Of a DNA stretch of 64,000 nucleotides, positions 19,195-28,459 are shown in pieces. Both the position numbers and the translations under genes were made by a program. Under the pieces are notes generated by a model, which saw nothing but the letters and a program-made list of their open reading frames with translations, was not told the DNA's origin and ran no database searches. The stretch lies in contig CAVUMX010000001.1 of the NCBI GenBank assembly GCA_963742725.1, forward strand, positions 1,984,001 through 2,048,000. Direction: 5' to 3'. Source of the stretch: CAVVAL01 sp963742725. GTDB taxonomy: Bacteria > Actinomycetota > Actinomycetes > Mycobacteriales > Cryptosporangiaceae. The stretch's first letter is position 1. Every line of letters starts with the position of its first letter.

Positions 19195-20844
19195 GTGGAA
19201 ACGGGGTCTGGCGAGAGCCGGGTGGTCACCGGCCGGTACAGGCTGGACAGCCACCTCGGTTCTGGCGGCATGGGAACGGTCTGGCGCGGCTGGGACGAGC
19301 GCCTGCGCCGCAAGGTGGCCGTCAAGGAAGTCACGATCCCGCACGGGATGCCCGAGGACGAGGCCGACCGGCTCCGCGAGCGGTACCTGCGGGAGGCCCG
19401 TGCCGCCGCGCGCCTGCGCCATCCGGCCGTGGTCGGCGTCTACGACGTGATCCAGGACGGCGGTGTCGTCTGGATCGTCATGGAGCTGGTCGACGCGCGG
19501 GACCTGTCCGCGCTGCTCCGGTCCGACGGCCCGATCGAGCCGTCCCGCGCGGCGGCGATCGGCCTGCAACTGCTGGACGCGCTGGAGGCCGCCCACGCCG
19601 CCGGCGTGCTCCACCGGGACGTGAAGCCGGCGAACGTCCTCATCGACTCCACGGACCGGGTCGTCCTCACGGACTTCGGCGTCGCGTCCGTCACCGGCGA
19701 CAGCTCCCTCACCCGCACCGGCCAGCTGGTCGGATCGCCCGCCTACCTCGCGCCCGAACGACTCACCGGCGGGACGGTCGGACCGGCCAGCGACCTGTGG
19801 TCCCTCGGCTGCACGCTGTACGCGGCCGTCGAGGGCAAGCCGCCGTTCCACCGGCCCGAGCAGTTCGCGATCATCGCGGCGATCACCGTCGAGCCGGTGC
19901 CGCACGCGCAGCACGCAGGCCTGCTCGGCCCCGTGCTGTACGGGCTGCTGGAGAAGGACCAGAACGCCCGCTGGGACGCCGCCCGGACCCGCGCCGCGCT
20001 GGAAGAGGTCGCGGAGGGCCGTCCGGCGACGGACGCCGGCTGGGGGGCGCCGACGGTCGCCCGGACCCTTGCCGCACCTGTCCCCGAGCCCGCGCCTGAC
20101 CTGACCCGGGCCGACCGGCCCGTCTCGCCCGCCGCGCCGGACGGTGGCACCGTCCTGGCCGACCCGCCGGCACCACCCCAGCGGCGGCGATCGGGCCGCC
20201 GGGCGCTCCTCGCCGGCGCGCTCGCCATCGTCGCGCTGGCCGCGGCCGGTGGCTGGGCCTACTGGCAGAACGTCGACCGTCCCACGGCCGACCCGTTGCC
20301 CGGTCCCAGCAGCGTCTCGCCCACACCGTCCCTCGCGGCCAGCGTCCGGACGCACGTCGACCGGCGGCACGGCTTCCAGGTCGACGTCCCCACGAACTGG
20401 TCCTACCGGTACATCCCCGAGACCACGACGACCCGCTTCAACGTGCTCTCCGGCGCCGGCCGCACCGACGAGAAGCTGATCAACAGCACCAACAACCTGT
20501 ACGTGTACGTCCACCCGGCGGACGGTCAGGACGCGTTGCAGGTCGCCACGGCGGAGGACGCGAAGTGGCGCGGCACGCCCACCTTCCGGGACTACAAGAC
20601 CCTGCGACTCACCGTCGCGACGATGGGCGCACACCAGGGCGCGCTCCTGGAGTTCACGTACACGAACGAGAAGACCGGGCCCCGGCACGTCCTGATCTTC
20701 CGCGTCGTCGAGAACGACATCAGCTACGAGGTGTCGCTCAACGGGCCCGCGCACCTGTTCAGGGCCGACGAGCGGGTGTTCGACACGGCGGTCGACTCGC
20801 TCACCCTGCTCAACACGACCCCCGGCCCGACCCCGTCGGCCTGA
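19195..20844 (+). CDS. Membrane Ser/Thr protein kinase (PknB-type)
   Basis: 549 residues. Kinase domain about 14-275: Gly loop LGSGGMGTVWRG, catalytic Lys in VAVKEV, loop HRDVKPANVL, DFG (TDFGVAS) and activation/P+1 segment GQLVGSPAYLAPERL. A Pro-rich juxtamembrane linker is followed by one transmembrane helix at about 335-358 (LLAGALAIVALAAAGGWAYW). The extracellular region of about 190 residues has no PASTA repeats and resembles an uncharacterised actinobacterial sensor fold. Start GTG at 19195. It is transcribed away from the histidine kinase. Substrates unknown. Confidence 0.93.
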   Translation: METGSGESRVVTGRYRLDSHLGSGGMGTVWRGWDERLRRKVAVKEVTIPHGMPEDEADRLRERYLREARAAARLRHPAVVGVYDVIQDGGVVWIVMELVDARDLSALLRSDGPIEPSRAAAIGLQLLDALEAAHAAGVLHRDVKPANVLIDSTDRVVLTDFGVASVTGDSSLTRTGQLVGSPAYLAPERLTGGTVGPASDLWSLGCTLYAAVEGKPPFHRPEQFAIIAAITVEPVPHAQHAGLLGPVLYGLLEKDQNARWDAARTRAALEEVAEGRPATDAGWGAPTVARTLAAPVPEPAPDLTRADRPVSPAAPDGGTVLADPPAPPQRRRSGRRALLAGALAIVALAAAGGWAYWQNVDRPTADPLPGPSSVSPTPSLAASVRTHVDRRHGFQVDVPTNWSYRYIPETTTTRFNVLSGAGRTDEKLINSTNNLYVYVHPADGQDALQVATAEDAKWRGTPTFRDYKTLRLTVATMGAHQGALLEFTYTNEKTGPRHVLIFRVVENDISYEVSLNGPAHLFRADERVFDTAVDSLTLLNTTPGPTPSA

Positions 20845-20873
20845 GCGGGTCCCGTGCGGGCCGGCGCGGGGTT

Positions 20874-22586
20874 CTAGCGGGGCCAGCCGCGTTCGCTCGG
20901 GAGGCGCAGGCGCAGCGCCTCCGGGGCGTGCAGCCGGACCATCGTGGCGCTGATATCGGCGGGGAGCCGCTTCTTGGTGAGCAGCGAGACGGCGATCATC
21001 GTCGCGAACGCGAGCGGCACCGACCAGGCGGCCGGCTGGGCCACGAGGGTCGCCGGCCAGCCGGTCAGGTCGGGGCCGCCAACTGCCACGAGGACGGCCG
21101 ACACCGCGGCACCGCCCCCGACGGCGAGCCCGGCAGCCGCGCCGACATCGGTGAGCCCACGCCACCAGATCCCGAGCACGAGCAGCGGGCAGAAGCTCGA
21201 CGCGGCGACGGCGAACGCCAGCCCGACGACCTGGGACACGTCCAGACCGCTGACCTGCAACGCCAGCCCGAGCGGGACCAGCCCGGCCACGAGGGCGGCG
21301 CGGCGGAAGTCGCGGACGGACCCCCGGCCGAGGACGTCCGTGGACAGCACCCCCGCCACCGATACCAGCAGCCCGCTCGCCGTCGACAGGAACGCCGCGA
21401 ACGCGCCGGCGGCGACCAGGCCGCCGAGCAGCTCGCCGAGTACCCCGCCGATGGCCGCGCCGGGTAGGACGAGCACGACCGCGTCGGTGTCCCCGGTCAT
21501 CAGCAGCTCTGGCGTGTAGATCCGGCCGAGGACGCCGTACAGCGCCGGGAACAGGTAGAAGCCCCCGAGCAGCGCGAGGACGACGAGCGTGGTGCGGCGC
21601 GCGGCGCCCCCGTCCGGGTTGGTGTAGAAGCGGACGAGCACGTGCGGCAGGCCCATCGTCCCGAGGAACGTCGCCAGGATCAGCGAGTACGTGCCGAACA
21701 GCGCCCGGCCGCCCTCCTCGCTGACCGGCGCCAGCCAGCTCTCGCCGTCCTGCGCGGCGACGTCCTCGATGTGCGGGACGTCCGCGCCCGCCGGGAACGT
21801 GACCGTGGTGCCCTTGGCGAACGCGTGCTCGCCGACACCGAGTGGCGTCGGCTGCCCGTTGATGGTGACGGTGACCGGCTCGGCCACCGTGACCGTGACC
21901 TGCTCCTCGATGGAGACGTCCGTGACCTTGCTGAACGTCGGCGTGTCCGGCGGCGCCATCGCGGGACGGCCGTCGGAGCCCCAGTGCAACAGCAGGAACG
22001 CGACCGGGAACGCGATGGCGGTGAGCTTCAGCCAGTACTGGAACGCCTGGACGAACGTGATCGACCGCATCCCGCCGCTCGCCACGTTGCCGGTGACGAC
22101 GGCGGCCACCCCGACGGCACCCAGCCAGTACGGCGCCCCGGTGATCGTGCCGAGCGTCAGCCCGGCCCCCTGGAACTGCGGTACGAGGTAGAGCCAGCCG
22201 ATCGTGACCACGAACGCCGTCGCCAGGCCGCGCAGCCAGCGGGATCCGAGGCGGGCCTCGGCGAAGTCCGGGAGGGTGAACGCGCCCGAGCGGCGCAGCG
22301 GGGCGGCCACGAACAGCAGCAGCGCCAGGTACCCGGCGGCGAATCCCACCGGGTACCAGAGGACGTCGACGCCGAACTTCATCACCAGGCCGGCGATGCC
22401 CAGGAACGACGCGGCCGACAGGTACTCGCCGCCGATCGCCGCCGCGTTCCAGTTCGGACTGATCGTCCGCGACGCGACGAGGAAGTCGCTCGTCGTCCGG
22501 GCCAGACGGACGCCGTACGTCGAGATCGCCACCGTCACCAGGCTGACCAGGATGACGGCCGGCAGCGCGTACGGCGACGCGTCCAT
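20874..22586 (-). CDS. Sodium:solute symporter, ActP/MctC acetate-type
   Basis: 570 residues, about 13 membrane helices. The N-terminal SSF signature region reads RTISPNWNAAAIGGEYLSAA, followed by SFLGIAGLVMKFGVDVLWYP, as in cation/acetate symporters ActP and MctC. A soluble insert of about 100 residues (around 215-290) rich in VTVTVAEPVTVTINGQPTP lies between helices, a feature of actinobacterial members. Likely uptake of short monocarboxylates such as acetate or pyruvate. Its start overlaps the stop of the small partner gene (TGATG). The LytS/LytTR pair upstream probably controls it, a frequent actinobacterial gene neighbourhood. Confidence 0.9.
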   Translation of the reverse strand: MDASPYALPAVILVSLVTVAISTYGVRLARTTSDFLVASRTISPNWNAAAIGGEYLSAASFLGIAGLVMKFGVDVLWYPVGFAAGYLALLLFVAAPLRRSGAFTLPDFAEARLGSRWLRGLATAFVVTIGWLYLVPQFQGAGLTLGTITGAPYWLGAVGVAAVVTGNVASGGMRSITFVQAFQYWLKLTAIAFPVAFLLLHWGSDGRPAMAPPDTPTFSKVTDVSIEEQVTVTVAEPVTVTINGQPTPLGVGEHAFAKGTTVTFPAGADVPHIEDVAAQDGESWLAPVSEEGGRALFGTYSLILATFLGTMGLPHVLVRFYTNPDGGAARRTTLVVLALLGGFYLFPALYGVLGRIYTPELLMTGDTDAVVLVLPGAAIGGVLGELLGGLVAAGAFAAFLSTASGLLVSVAGVLSTDVLGRGSVRDFRRAALVAGLVPLGLALQVSGLDVSQVVGLAFAVAASSFCPLLVLGIWWRGLTDVGAAAGLAVGGGAAVSAVLVAVGGPDLTGWPATLVAQPAAWSVPLAFATMIAVSLLTKKRLPADISATMVRLHAPEALRLRLPSERGWPR

Positions 22587-22963
22587 CAGGACTTCTCGAC
22601 CAGTTCGGCGAAGTCCCGCTCGTTACGTTCGGCCATCCGCGTGTACACCCAGCCGACCACCACCAGGAACGGGTACGCGAGCACGCCCAGCAGCAGCCAC
22701 GGCAGCGCCACGCCGAACACCCTCACCTCCGCCACGTTCGGCGCCACCGCGAACAGCAGCGGCAGCAGCCCGAGGCCGATCGCGACGATCGCCGCCAGCC
22801 GGAGCGCCAGTCCGAGTTGGGCCCGCATGAGGCCGCGCACCAGCACGTCGCCGACGCGCGTCTGCTCCTCCAGCTCCTGCCGGGGCCGGACGGGTCGCCG
22901 GCTACGCGCGGAGTCGGCGAGCACCACCCGCACCCGCTGCGGCTTCTCCGGCTCCTGCGCCAT
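22586..22963 (-). CDS. Small DUF485-like membrane partner of the symporter
   Basis: 125 residues: a charged N-terminus (about 55 residues, Arg/Pro/Glu-rich), then two hydrophobic helices near 57-75 and 84-108 and a charged tail (RMAERNERDFAELVEKS). Genes for two-helix proteins of this type precede ActP/MctC-type symporters in many bacteria and are thought to assist or be part of the transporter. The overlap with the symporter start indicates coupling. Family assignment rests on layout and context rather than on strong motifs. Confidence 0.75.
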   Translation of the reverse strand: MAQEPEKPQRVRVVLADSARSRRPVRPRQELEEQTRVGDVLVRGLMRAQLGLALRLAAIVAIGLGLLPLLFAVAPNVAEVRVFGVALPWLLLGVLAYPFLVVVGWVYTRMAERNERDFAELVEKS

Positions 22964-23015
22964 TCGCGGAGACTACCGCCGGCGCTGCCGCATCGGCGCC
23001 AGTCACGCGGGCAAA

Positions 23016-23045
23016 GAAAACCCGGCCCTCGAGGGAGCCGGGTGG
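23016..23045 (-). terminator. Intrinsic terminator downstream of the NYN gene
   Basis: On the minus strand the hairpin ACCCGGC...GCCGGGT, with an inner CCTCGAGG palindrome, is followed by TTTTCTTT, a textbook rho-independent terminator. It lies about 30-60 nt after the NYN gene stop and before the DUF485-like gene, so the NYN gene and everything upstream are transcriptionally separated from the symporter pair. Confidence 0.85.
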
Positions 23046-23074
23046 TGTATGCAGCCAACTCTAGCGCACCCGAG

Positions 23075-23809
23075 CTACCAGCCGTGCGGCTTGGCGATCT
23101 TGCCAACGGGGTCAGGCATCTGGGCAGCGGCCAGGTCAGCCGCTGCGAGCTGGTACCACCAGTGCTTGCCGACGCCGTCGCTCACGTCACCCCTCAACGC
23201 GCCGGCGAGACGCCGTGGAGTCGGGTTGATCAGGCCGACGGGGATCAGCTGACGGGCCTCGGCGAGCGGATACTGGAGGTCGCTGTCGTTGCTGATGACA
23301 ACCGCCGCGTCCGTACGCCCGTGGATGAGGTCGAGCAGGAGGTGTGCGGCCACATTGACGTCGGAGCCCTTCTCCTCACGTCGAGCGACCGACACCATGA
23401 ACTGTGCGTCAGGCACGGGCTCGCTCTGGGCGTTCAGGACATTCACCGGCCAGCCAGACGTGGCGAGCACGGGACGGCCCCGGCGATCCTTGACGGCCAG
23501 AGGTGCGTACGCCACACGGCTGACGTAGTGCCCCATCGCGAACACGTCGACGGCCTTGGCCGCCCGTAGCGCCCGCAGATAGATCTCCTGGTCCCGGGCC
23601 CCGCCTGGGTTCGACGATCCGTCGATCCGGGCGGTGCAGTAGACCACCCTGCTGACCTGCGCACCGACCCAGTGGGACCGCCGGCTCACCACGTCGTCCG
23701 CGAGCTGACGAAGATTCAGCCATCGCCATCCAGCGATGCCCGAACCACCGAAAATTCCACGTCCTCCGTAGTAAAGGTTGTATCCGTCGATATAGAGACC
23801 AACTCGCAT
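23075..23809 (-). CDS. NYN-domain (PIN-like) nuclease-type protein
   Basis: 244 residues. N-terminal MRVGLYIDGYNLYYGG carries the conserved Asp and Asn of NYN/PIN-fold proteins, EKGSDVNVAAHLLLDL is the second acidic signature, and VVISNDSDLQYPLAEA the third; together they form the metal-binding acidic pocket expected for an RNase. No extra domain. AT-richer DNA upstream (23800-23830) and its own terminator mark it as a separate unit inserted between the LytTR regulator and the symporter genes. The RNA target is unknown; some family members act in RNA decay, others in defence settings. Confidence 0.88.
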   Translation of the reverse strand: MRVGLYIDGYNLYYGGRGIFGGSGIAGWRWLNLRQLADDVVSRRSHWVGAQVSRVVYCTARIDGSSNPGGARDQEIYLRALRAAKAVDVFAMGHYVSRVAYAPLAVKDRRGRPVLATSGWPVNVLNAQSEPVPDAQFMVSVARREEKGSDVNVAAHLLLDLIHGRTDAAVVISNDSDLQYPLAEARQLIPVGLINPTPRRLAGALRGDVSDGVGKHWWYQLAAADLAAAQMPDPVGKIAKPHGW

Positions 23810-23856
23810 GCCTATGACCTTAAATGCTTAGGCAACGGCCTCCGGCTCGGCAGCGC

Positions 23857-24621
23857 TCATGGGCGGGTCCAGCCCGTCTTGGCGGCCCGGACCAGGCGGT
23901 CCTTGAGTTCGCGCGTGTGTCGGCGGCTGACGGGCAGTTCGCGGTCGTCGATGATGACGACGTAGCCGGACCCCGTGAGCCGCAGTTCCGTGATGAGCCG
24001 GACCGCCACCAGATACGACCGGTGGATCCGGACGAACCCGGCATCAGCCCACCGCTCGGCCAGGACCGAGAGCGGCACCCGGACGAGATGGCTCCCGTCG
24101 GACGTGTACAGCCGGGCGTAGTCCCCCTGGGCCTCGACCCATCGCACGGCAGCGCGCGGCAGCAGCTTGGTCGTCCCGCCGAGTTCGACGGGGATGACCT
24201 CGTCCGCGGACGGTTCCTCGGCCGGCCGGGGCACCGGCGCCAACCGGGCACGCGCCTCGACGGCCCGGCGCAGCGACTCGGCGAGCCGGTCCTCGCGCAG
24301 CGGCTTGAGGAGGTAGTCGACGGCGCCGAGGTCGAACGCGTCCACGGCACGGTCGTCGTGGGCGGTGACGAACACGACCACGGGCGGGTGGGCGAACCGC
24401 CGCAGCACACGCGCCAGTTCGAGCCCGTCGAGGCCCGGCATGCGGATGTCGAGGAACACGACGTCCACCGGACGGTCCCGCAGCTGCCGCAGCGCCTCGG
24501 TGGCGTCGCTGGCGGTGAGGACGTCCGCGATCCGCTCGTCCGTCCGCAGGAGGTACGCGAGTTCGTCCAGCTGCGGCAGTTCGTCGTCGACGGCCAGCAC
24601 GCGGAGCCCGGGCCTGGTCAC
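23857..24621 (-). CDS. LytTR-family response regulator
   Basis: 254 residues. Receiver domain 7-120 with VDDE, phospho-Asp in VVFLDIRMPGLDG and Lys in DYLLKPL. A Pro/Ala linker leads to the LytTR DNA-binding domain at about 150-245 (WVEAQGDYARLY, FVRIHRSYLV). The GTG start overlaps the kinase stop (GTGA). Pairs with the LytS-like kinase immediately upstream and most likely activates the symporter genes, from which it is separated by the NYN gene. Expected targets: direct repeats upstream of the symporter pair, not identified by me. Confidence 0.93.
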   Translation of the reverse strand: MTRPGLRVLAVDDELPQLDELAYLLRTDERIADVLTASDATEALRQLRDRPVDVVFLDIRMPGLDGLELARVLRRFAHPPVVVFVTAHDDRAVDAFDLGAVDYLLKPLREDRLAESLRRAVEARARLAPVPRPAEEPSADEVIPVELGGTTKLLPRAAVRWVEAQGDYARLYTSDGSHLVRVPLSVLAERWADAGFVRIHRSYLVAVRLITELRLTGSGYVVIIDDRELPVSRRHTRELKDRLVRAAKTGWTRP

Positions 24622-25802
24622 GACCGGACCCCCGGGTGGAACTTCGGCACGCGCATGATCACCTTCGTACCGGCTCCGATCGCTGTCTCGACGACGAGCC
24701 CGAAGTCCTCGCCGAACACCGAGCGGAGACGGTCGTCGACGTTGCCCAGCCCGACGTGGTCGCCCGTGTCGTCGCGCTGTGCCACCAGGTCAGGGTCCAT
24801 TCCCACCCCGTCGTCCTCCACGCTGATCAGGCACTCGGCGCCTGCGTCCTGGGCGACGATGCTGATGGTTCCCACCCCCGGCTTCTCGGACAGGCCGTGT
24901 CGTACCGCGTTCTCGACGAGCGGCTGAAGGCACAGGAACGGTACCGCGACGGGCAGGACCTCAGGCGCAACCTGGAGCCGGACCTGGAGCCGGTCGCCGA
25001 AACGGGCCCGTTCGATCAGCAGGTACCGGTCGATGGACCGCAGCTCCTCCGCGAGCGTCGTGAACTCGCCGTGCGCCCGGAAGCTGTACCGGGTGAACTC
25101 CGCGAACTCGAGGATCAGCTCGCGGGCGCGTTCGGGGTCGGTGCGGACGAGCGACGAGATCGCGGACAGCGCGTTGTAGATGAAGTGCGGGCTGATCTGG
25201 GCCCGGAGCGCCCGCACCTGGGCCTGCGCGAGCCGTTCCCGGGACGCGTCGAGTTCGGCCAGGGACAGCTGCGTCGACACCCAGTTGCCGGTCTCGATCG
25301 CCGCCCGGACGAGCCCCGGCGCCGGTTCCTCACCGGTCAACGCCACCAGCACGCCCACCGGCAGGTCGGCCCTCATCAGCGGGACGACCACGGCGCCGCG
25401 CACCGCGCAGTCCAGCTCGCCGCAGGTCAGTTCGGCGCCGGCCATATCGACGGGCCGTCCGGACGCGCGGGCTTCCAGCGCGGCCTTGAGGACCTGCTCG
25501 CCGTGGTGGTCGCCGGGGCCTTCCCAGGCGAGTACCTGGTCCTCGTCCAGGAGCGCGACGGCGAGCGACCCGAGCAGCGCGTGGATCGGCCGCACAGCCT
25601 TCGCGGCGCTGACCTCGCTCAACCCGCCACGCAGGGCAGGGCCGGCGAGGCTGGCGGTGTGCAGGACCTCGTACGTGGCGCGCTGCGCGGGCGTGGCGAT
25701 CGGCGGCCGGGCCCGCAGCCGCACGACGGCGAGCACCGCGGCGGTGAGGGCGACCAGCACCCCGGCCACCGCGACGGCGGTCGTGAGGCCGGCGGGATTC
25801 AC
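24618..25802 (-). CDS. LytS/YehU-type sensor histidine kinase
   Basis: 394 residues. One N-terminal membrane helix (about 7-27), a GAF-like sensor segment (about 60-190) with a Cys pair in ELTCGELDCAVRG, the His_kinase phosphoacceptor motif QISPHFIYNALSAISSL near 215, and a HATPase with PLVENAVRHGL. The Cys pair could be a redox or metal contact, but this is a guess. Start GTG 25802, four bases after the sugar transferase stop, so it may be co-transcribed with that gene. Cognate regulator is the overlapping LytTR gene. Confidence 0.92.
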   Translation of the reverse strand: MNPAGLTTAVAVAGVLVALTAAVLAVVRLRARPPIATPAQRATYEVLHTASLAGPALRGGLSEVSAAKAVRPIHALLGSLAVALLDEDQVLAWEGPGDHHGEQVLKAALEARASGRPVDMAGAELTCGELDCAVRGAVVVPLMRADLPVGVLVALTGEEPAPGLVRAAIETGNWVSTQLSLAELDASRERLAQAQVRALRAQISPHFIYNALSAISSLVRTDPERARELILEFAEFTRYSFRAHGEFTTLAEELRSIDRYLLIERARFGDRLQVRLQVAPEVLPVAVPFLCLQPLVENAVRHGLSEKPGVGTISIVAQDAGAECLISVEDDGVGMDPDLVAQRDDTGDHVGLGNVDDRLRSVFGEDFGLVVETAIGAGTKVIMRVPKFHPGVRS

Positions 25803-25806
25803 GCTC

Positions 25807-27324
25807 TTAGAATGCGCCGTCCCGCCGCATTACGACGAACAACGTCTTCCACAGGATCATCAGGTCGAACATGGGCGACCAGTTGTCGACGTAGTACAGG
25901 TCGAGCCGGACGGCGTCCTCCCAGGAGAGGTTCGAGCGGCCCGAGACCTGCCACAGTCCGGTGATGCCCGGACGGACGAGCAGGCGGCGACGCACGTCGC
26001 CCCGGAACTCCTCGTTCTGCACCGGCAGCGGCCGGGGTCCGACGAGGGACATGTCGCCGACCAGGACGTTGATCAGCTGCGGCAGTTCGTCGATCGACAG
26101 GCGGCGGAGCCAGTGCCCGCAGGGCGTGATCCGCGGGTCGTCCTTCATCTTGAACAGGAGGCCATCGGTCTCGTTGTCGCCGAGCAGGGACGCGAGCCGT
26201 TCCTCGGCGTCGGTGTACATGGTGCGGAACTTCCACACCCTGACCGTCTCGCCGCCCCGGCCGGCGCGCGCCTGCCGGAAGAAGACGGGCCCGTCGCTGG
26301 TGAACTTGATGATGGCGGCCGTGGCGAGCAGGAGCGGCGTCAGCACCAGCAGGCCGAAGAACGCGGCGATGCGGTCCGTGACGCCCTTGAGGAGCCAGCC
26401 GATGCCGGACACTGTCGGCTCTTCGACGTGCAGCAGCGGCAGACCCTCGACGGGCCGGATGTGCACGCGCGGACCGGCGATGTCGGTGAGCGACGGAGCC
26501 ACGACCAGGTCGATGCCGGTGCCTTCGAGTTGCCACGCGAGGCGCCGCAGCGATTCGGATCCGACCCCGCGCGCGCCGCACACCGCGATCGTGTCGGCGC
26601 CGACCTCGCTGACCCGTTCGATGACGTCGATCTTGCCGTTGTGGACCGGGATCGGCAGTTCCGGCGTCTCGGCGGTGGGCTCGGTCAGGCAGATCTCGAC
26701 GGGCACGAGGCCGGCGTGGGGGTTGCGCTTGACCGTCCGGTACACCGCGAGGGTCTCACCGAGAGTGCCGACGAGGATCAGCCGCTGTGACGCCTTGCCG
26801 CGGCGGCGTGCGGTGTGCAGCGCCTTGCGGGCGAGGAAGCGAAGGGTGAGCGTCAGTGTCAGCGTGAGCGGGAGGACGGTCGCCACCGCCAGCCGGGACA
26901 GGGCCAGCTTCTGCGTGAAGGCGACGAAACAGATCATGGCGGTCAACGTGATGACGGCCTTGAGGACGCGCTTGAACTCGTCCGGCCCGAGGCCCAGGTA
27001 GCGGCCCTCGTAGGCGCCGTGGCCCCACAGCAGGCCGACCCACACCAGCGGCAGGCCGACCAGGGCGATCCAGATCAGCAGTTCCTGGTTCAGGATCCCG
27101 GACTGTGCCTGCGGGTACAGCCCGATCGACACGCGGCCGGCGATCGCGCATGCCGCCAGGTCCAGCAGGACCAGCAGGAAGCGGTACGAGCGCATCCAGG
27201 TCTGCAGCTTCGCGGCCGGGCGGGTACGCGGCGAGCGGGCCACCCAGTTGGGATCGCTGAGCAGATCCTCGGCGCCAGCGGGCGGTTCGGTGGCGACGGG
27301 ACGCCCCGGTGCGCTCGTGGTCAC
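25807..27324 (-). CDS. Polyprenyl-phosphate sugar-1-phosphate transferase (WbaP/CpsE-type)
   Basis: 505 residues from GTG 27324 (GGAAGGA upstream; a TTG six codons earlier is less likely). Four or five N-terminal membrane helices (about 30-145), a CoA-binding-like Rossmann middle region (160-290), a re-entrant/TM helix near 320-345, and the bacterial sugar transferase domain with KFRTMY, SIDELPQLINVLVGDMSLVG, PRPLP and RPGITGLWQVSGRS. It starts glycan assembly by loading a sugar phosphate on undecaprenyl phosphate. Its position beside WecG/TagA, a flippase and pse genes points to a surface polysaccharide. Confidence 0.94.
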   Translation of the reverse strand: MTTSAPGRPVATEPPAGAEDLLSDPNWVARSPRTRPAAKLQTWMRSYRFLLVLLDLAACAIAGRVSIGLYPQAQSGILNQELLIWIALVGLPLVWVGLLWGHGAYEGRYLGLGPDEFKRVLKAVITLTAMICFVAFTQKLALSRLAVATVLPLTLTLTLTLRFLARKALHTARRRGKASQRLILVGTLGETLAVYRTVKRNPHAGLVPVEICLTEPTAETPELPIPVHNGKIDVIERVSEVGADTIAVCGARGVGSESLRRLAWQLEGTGIDLVVAPSLTDIAGPRVHIRPVEGLPLLHVEEPTVSGIGWLLKGVTDRIAAFFGLLVLTPLLLATAAIIKFTSDGPVFFRQARAGRGGETVRVWKFRTMYTDAEERLASLLGDNETDGLLFKMKDDPRITPCGHWLRRLSIDELPQLINVLVGDMSLVGPRPLPVQNEEFRGDVRRRLLVRPGITGLWQVSGRSNLSWEDAVRLDLYYVDNWSPMFDLMILWKTLFVVMRRDGAF

Positions 27325-27632
27325 GATTGCAGTCCTTCCCAAGACTCACCCACACTGAGCGCACAGGACGGCGCCGGTGTCACTACCCCCGACGGCGTGG
27401 CATCAGACGACATGGCATCACATCGCATGGACCAGTCGACTCCCCATTATGACCAGGGCTCGCCAGGACATACCCCGATGAGCCCCTGGAGGCACCGTAA
27501 CCCGCTGTAGGCGTCGCGCGCGAACGGCCATACGGACAGCATTCCGGAGAACCTACACACGTCGCGAATCGGGGCGGCGCGCGTGCAAGGATGTGCGCCG
27601 AACCTCGACCGCAGCTCCCAGCGGAGGAATCC
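27325..27632. other. 308-bp divergent intergenic region
   Basis: Space between the sugar transferase (minus) and the WecG-type transferase (plus). It is less GC-rich than its surroundings and holds a duplicated GGCATCA (near 27400 and 27415) and AT-richer patches such as CCCATTATGACC (27442) that could serve as promoter elements for either direction. No ORF, clear hairpin or repeat family member is seen. Confidence 0.5.
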
Positions 27633-28445
27633 GTGTCTCCTGAAGCCTCCGGCACCGCCTATCCGACCGTGCCCGTCGGGCCGTTCCGGCTGCTCGACCT
27701 CGACAAGAAAGCCCTGGTCGCGGCCATCGCCGACACCGCGGTCGCGCAGGCGGGCAGCAAGCCCACCCTCGCGTTCGCCTGCCACGTCGGCGGGCTGAAC
27801 CTGCGCCACGACCACGCGTTCGTGCAGGCCATGCACGCTGCCGACCTCGCCTACGCCGACGGTGTGTCGGTGATCGCACTCATGAAGATCGCCGGCGCCA
27901 AGGCCGTCGAACGTCACCCCACCACCGATCTGGGCTGGGAAACGTTCGCCGCGCTCAACGAGCGGCTCGGCCGTCCGGTCCGGGTGGCGCTGCTCGGCGG
28001 CCCGGAGGGGCTGGCGGAGCGTGCCGGCGCGGTGATCGCCGCGGAGGCGCCCGCCGAGGTCGTCCTCACCGAGCACGGGTACCACAAGGAGTGGGCGCCC
28101 GTCCTGGAGCGCCTCGGCAAGACGGAGTTCGACGTCCTCGTCGTGGGCCTGGGTATGCCGGCGGAAGCGCTGTGGGCCGCCAAGCACGTCGCCGACCTTC
28201 CGAACTCGCTGATCCTGACCTGCGGCGGCTGGTTCGGGTACATCGTCGGCGAGGAGAAGCGCGCGCCGGAGTGGATGCGCAACAGCGGCCTCGAATGGGT
28301 GGCACGGATCGCCCAGTCGCCCGGGCGGCTGTGGAAGCGGTATGCGACCGGCGCCCTCTCGACCGTCGCCATGGTGCCGACCGCGATGCGCGGCCGCCGC
28401 GACGACCGCCGCGCGACCCAACCCGGCCCCGGCCACGGCTTCTAA
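27633..28445 (+). CDS. WecG/TagA/CpsF-family glycosyltransferase
   Basis: 270 residues from GTG 27633, chosen for GGAGG five bases upstream; codons further upstream lack a site. Typical motifs: HVGGLNLRHDHAFVQAMHAA, LAYADGVSVIALMK, then LLGGPEGLAERAG and the distal LVVGLGMPAEALWAAK and CGGWFGYIVGEEKRAPEWM. Members transfer the second sugar (often ManNAc or ManNAcA) to a lipid-linked GlcNAc in teichoic acid or enterobacterial-antigen synthesis. Together with the WbaP-like gene it could build the linkage unit of the polymer. Confidence 0.93.
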   Translation: MSPEASGTAYPTVPVGPFRLLDLDKKALVAAIADTAVAQAGSKPTLAFACHVGGLNLRHDHAFVQAMHAADLAYADGVSVIALMKIAGAKAVERHPTTDLGWETFAALNERLGRPVRVALLGGPEGLAERAGAVIAAEAPAEVVLTEHGYHKEWAPVLERLGKTEFDVLVVGLGMPAEALWAAKHVADLPNSLILTCGGWFGYIVGEEKRAPEWMRNSGLEWVARIAQSPGRLWKRYATGALSTVAMVPTAMRGRRDDRRATQPGPGHGF

Positions 28446-28459
28446 AGACTTCCGTCGAA

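Noticed and set aside
20845..20873. Possible terminator between the Ser/Thr kinase and the symporter
   Set aside because: Only weak, short GC complementarity within 29 bp; not enough for a call.
17932..21165. A 1077-codon minus-strand frame extending the histidine kinase upstream
   Set aside because: Only the part from ATG 19026 is homologous to kinases; the upstream part is antisense to the Ser/Thr kinase gene, which has clear motifs.
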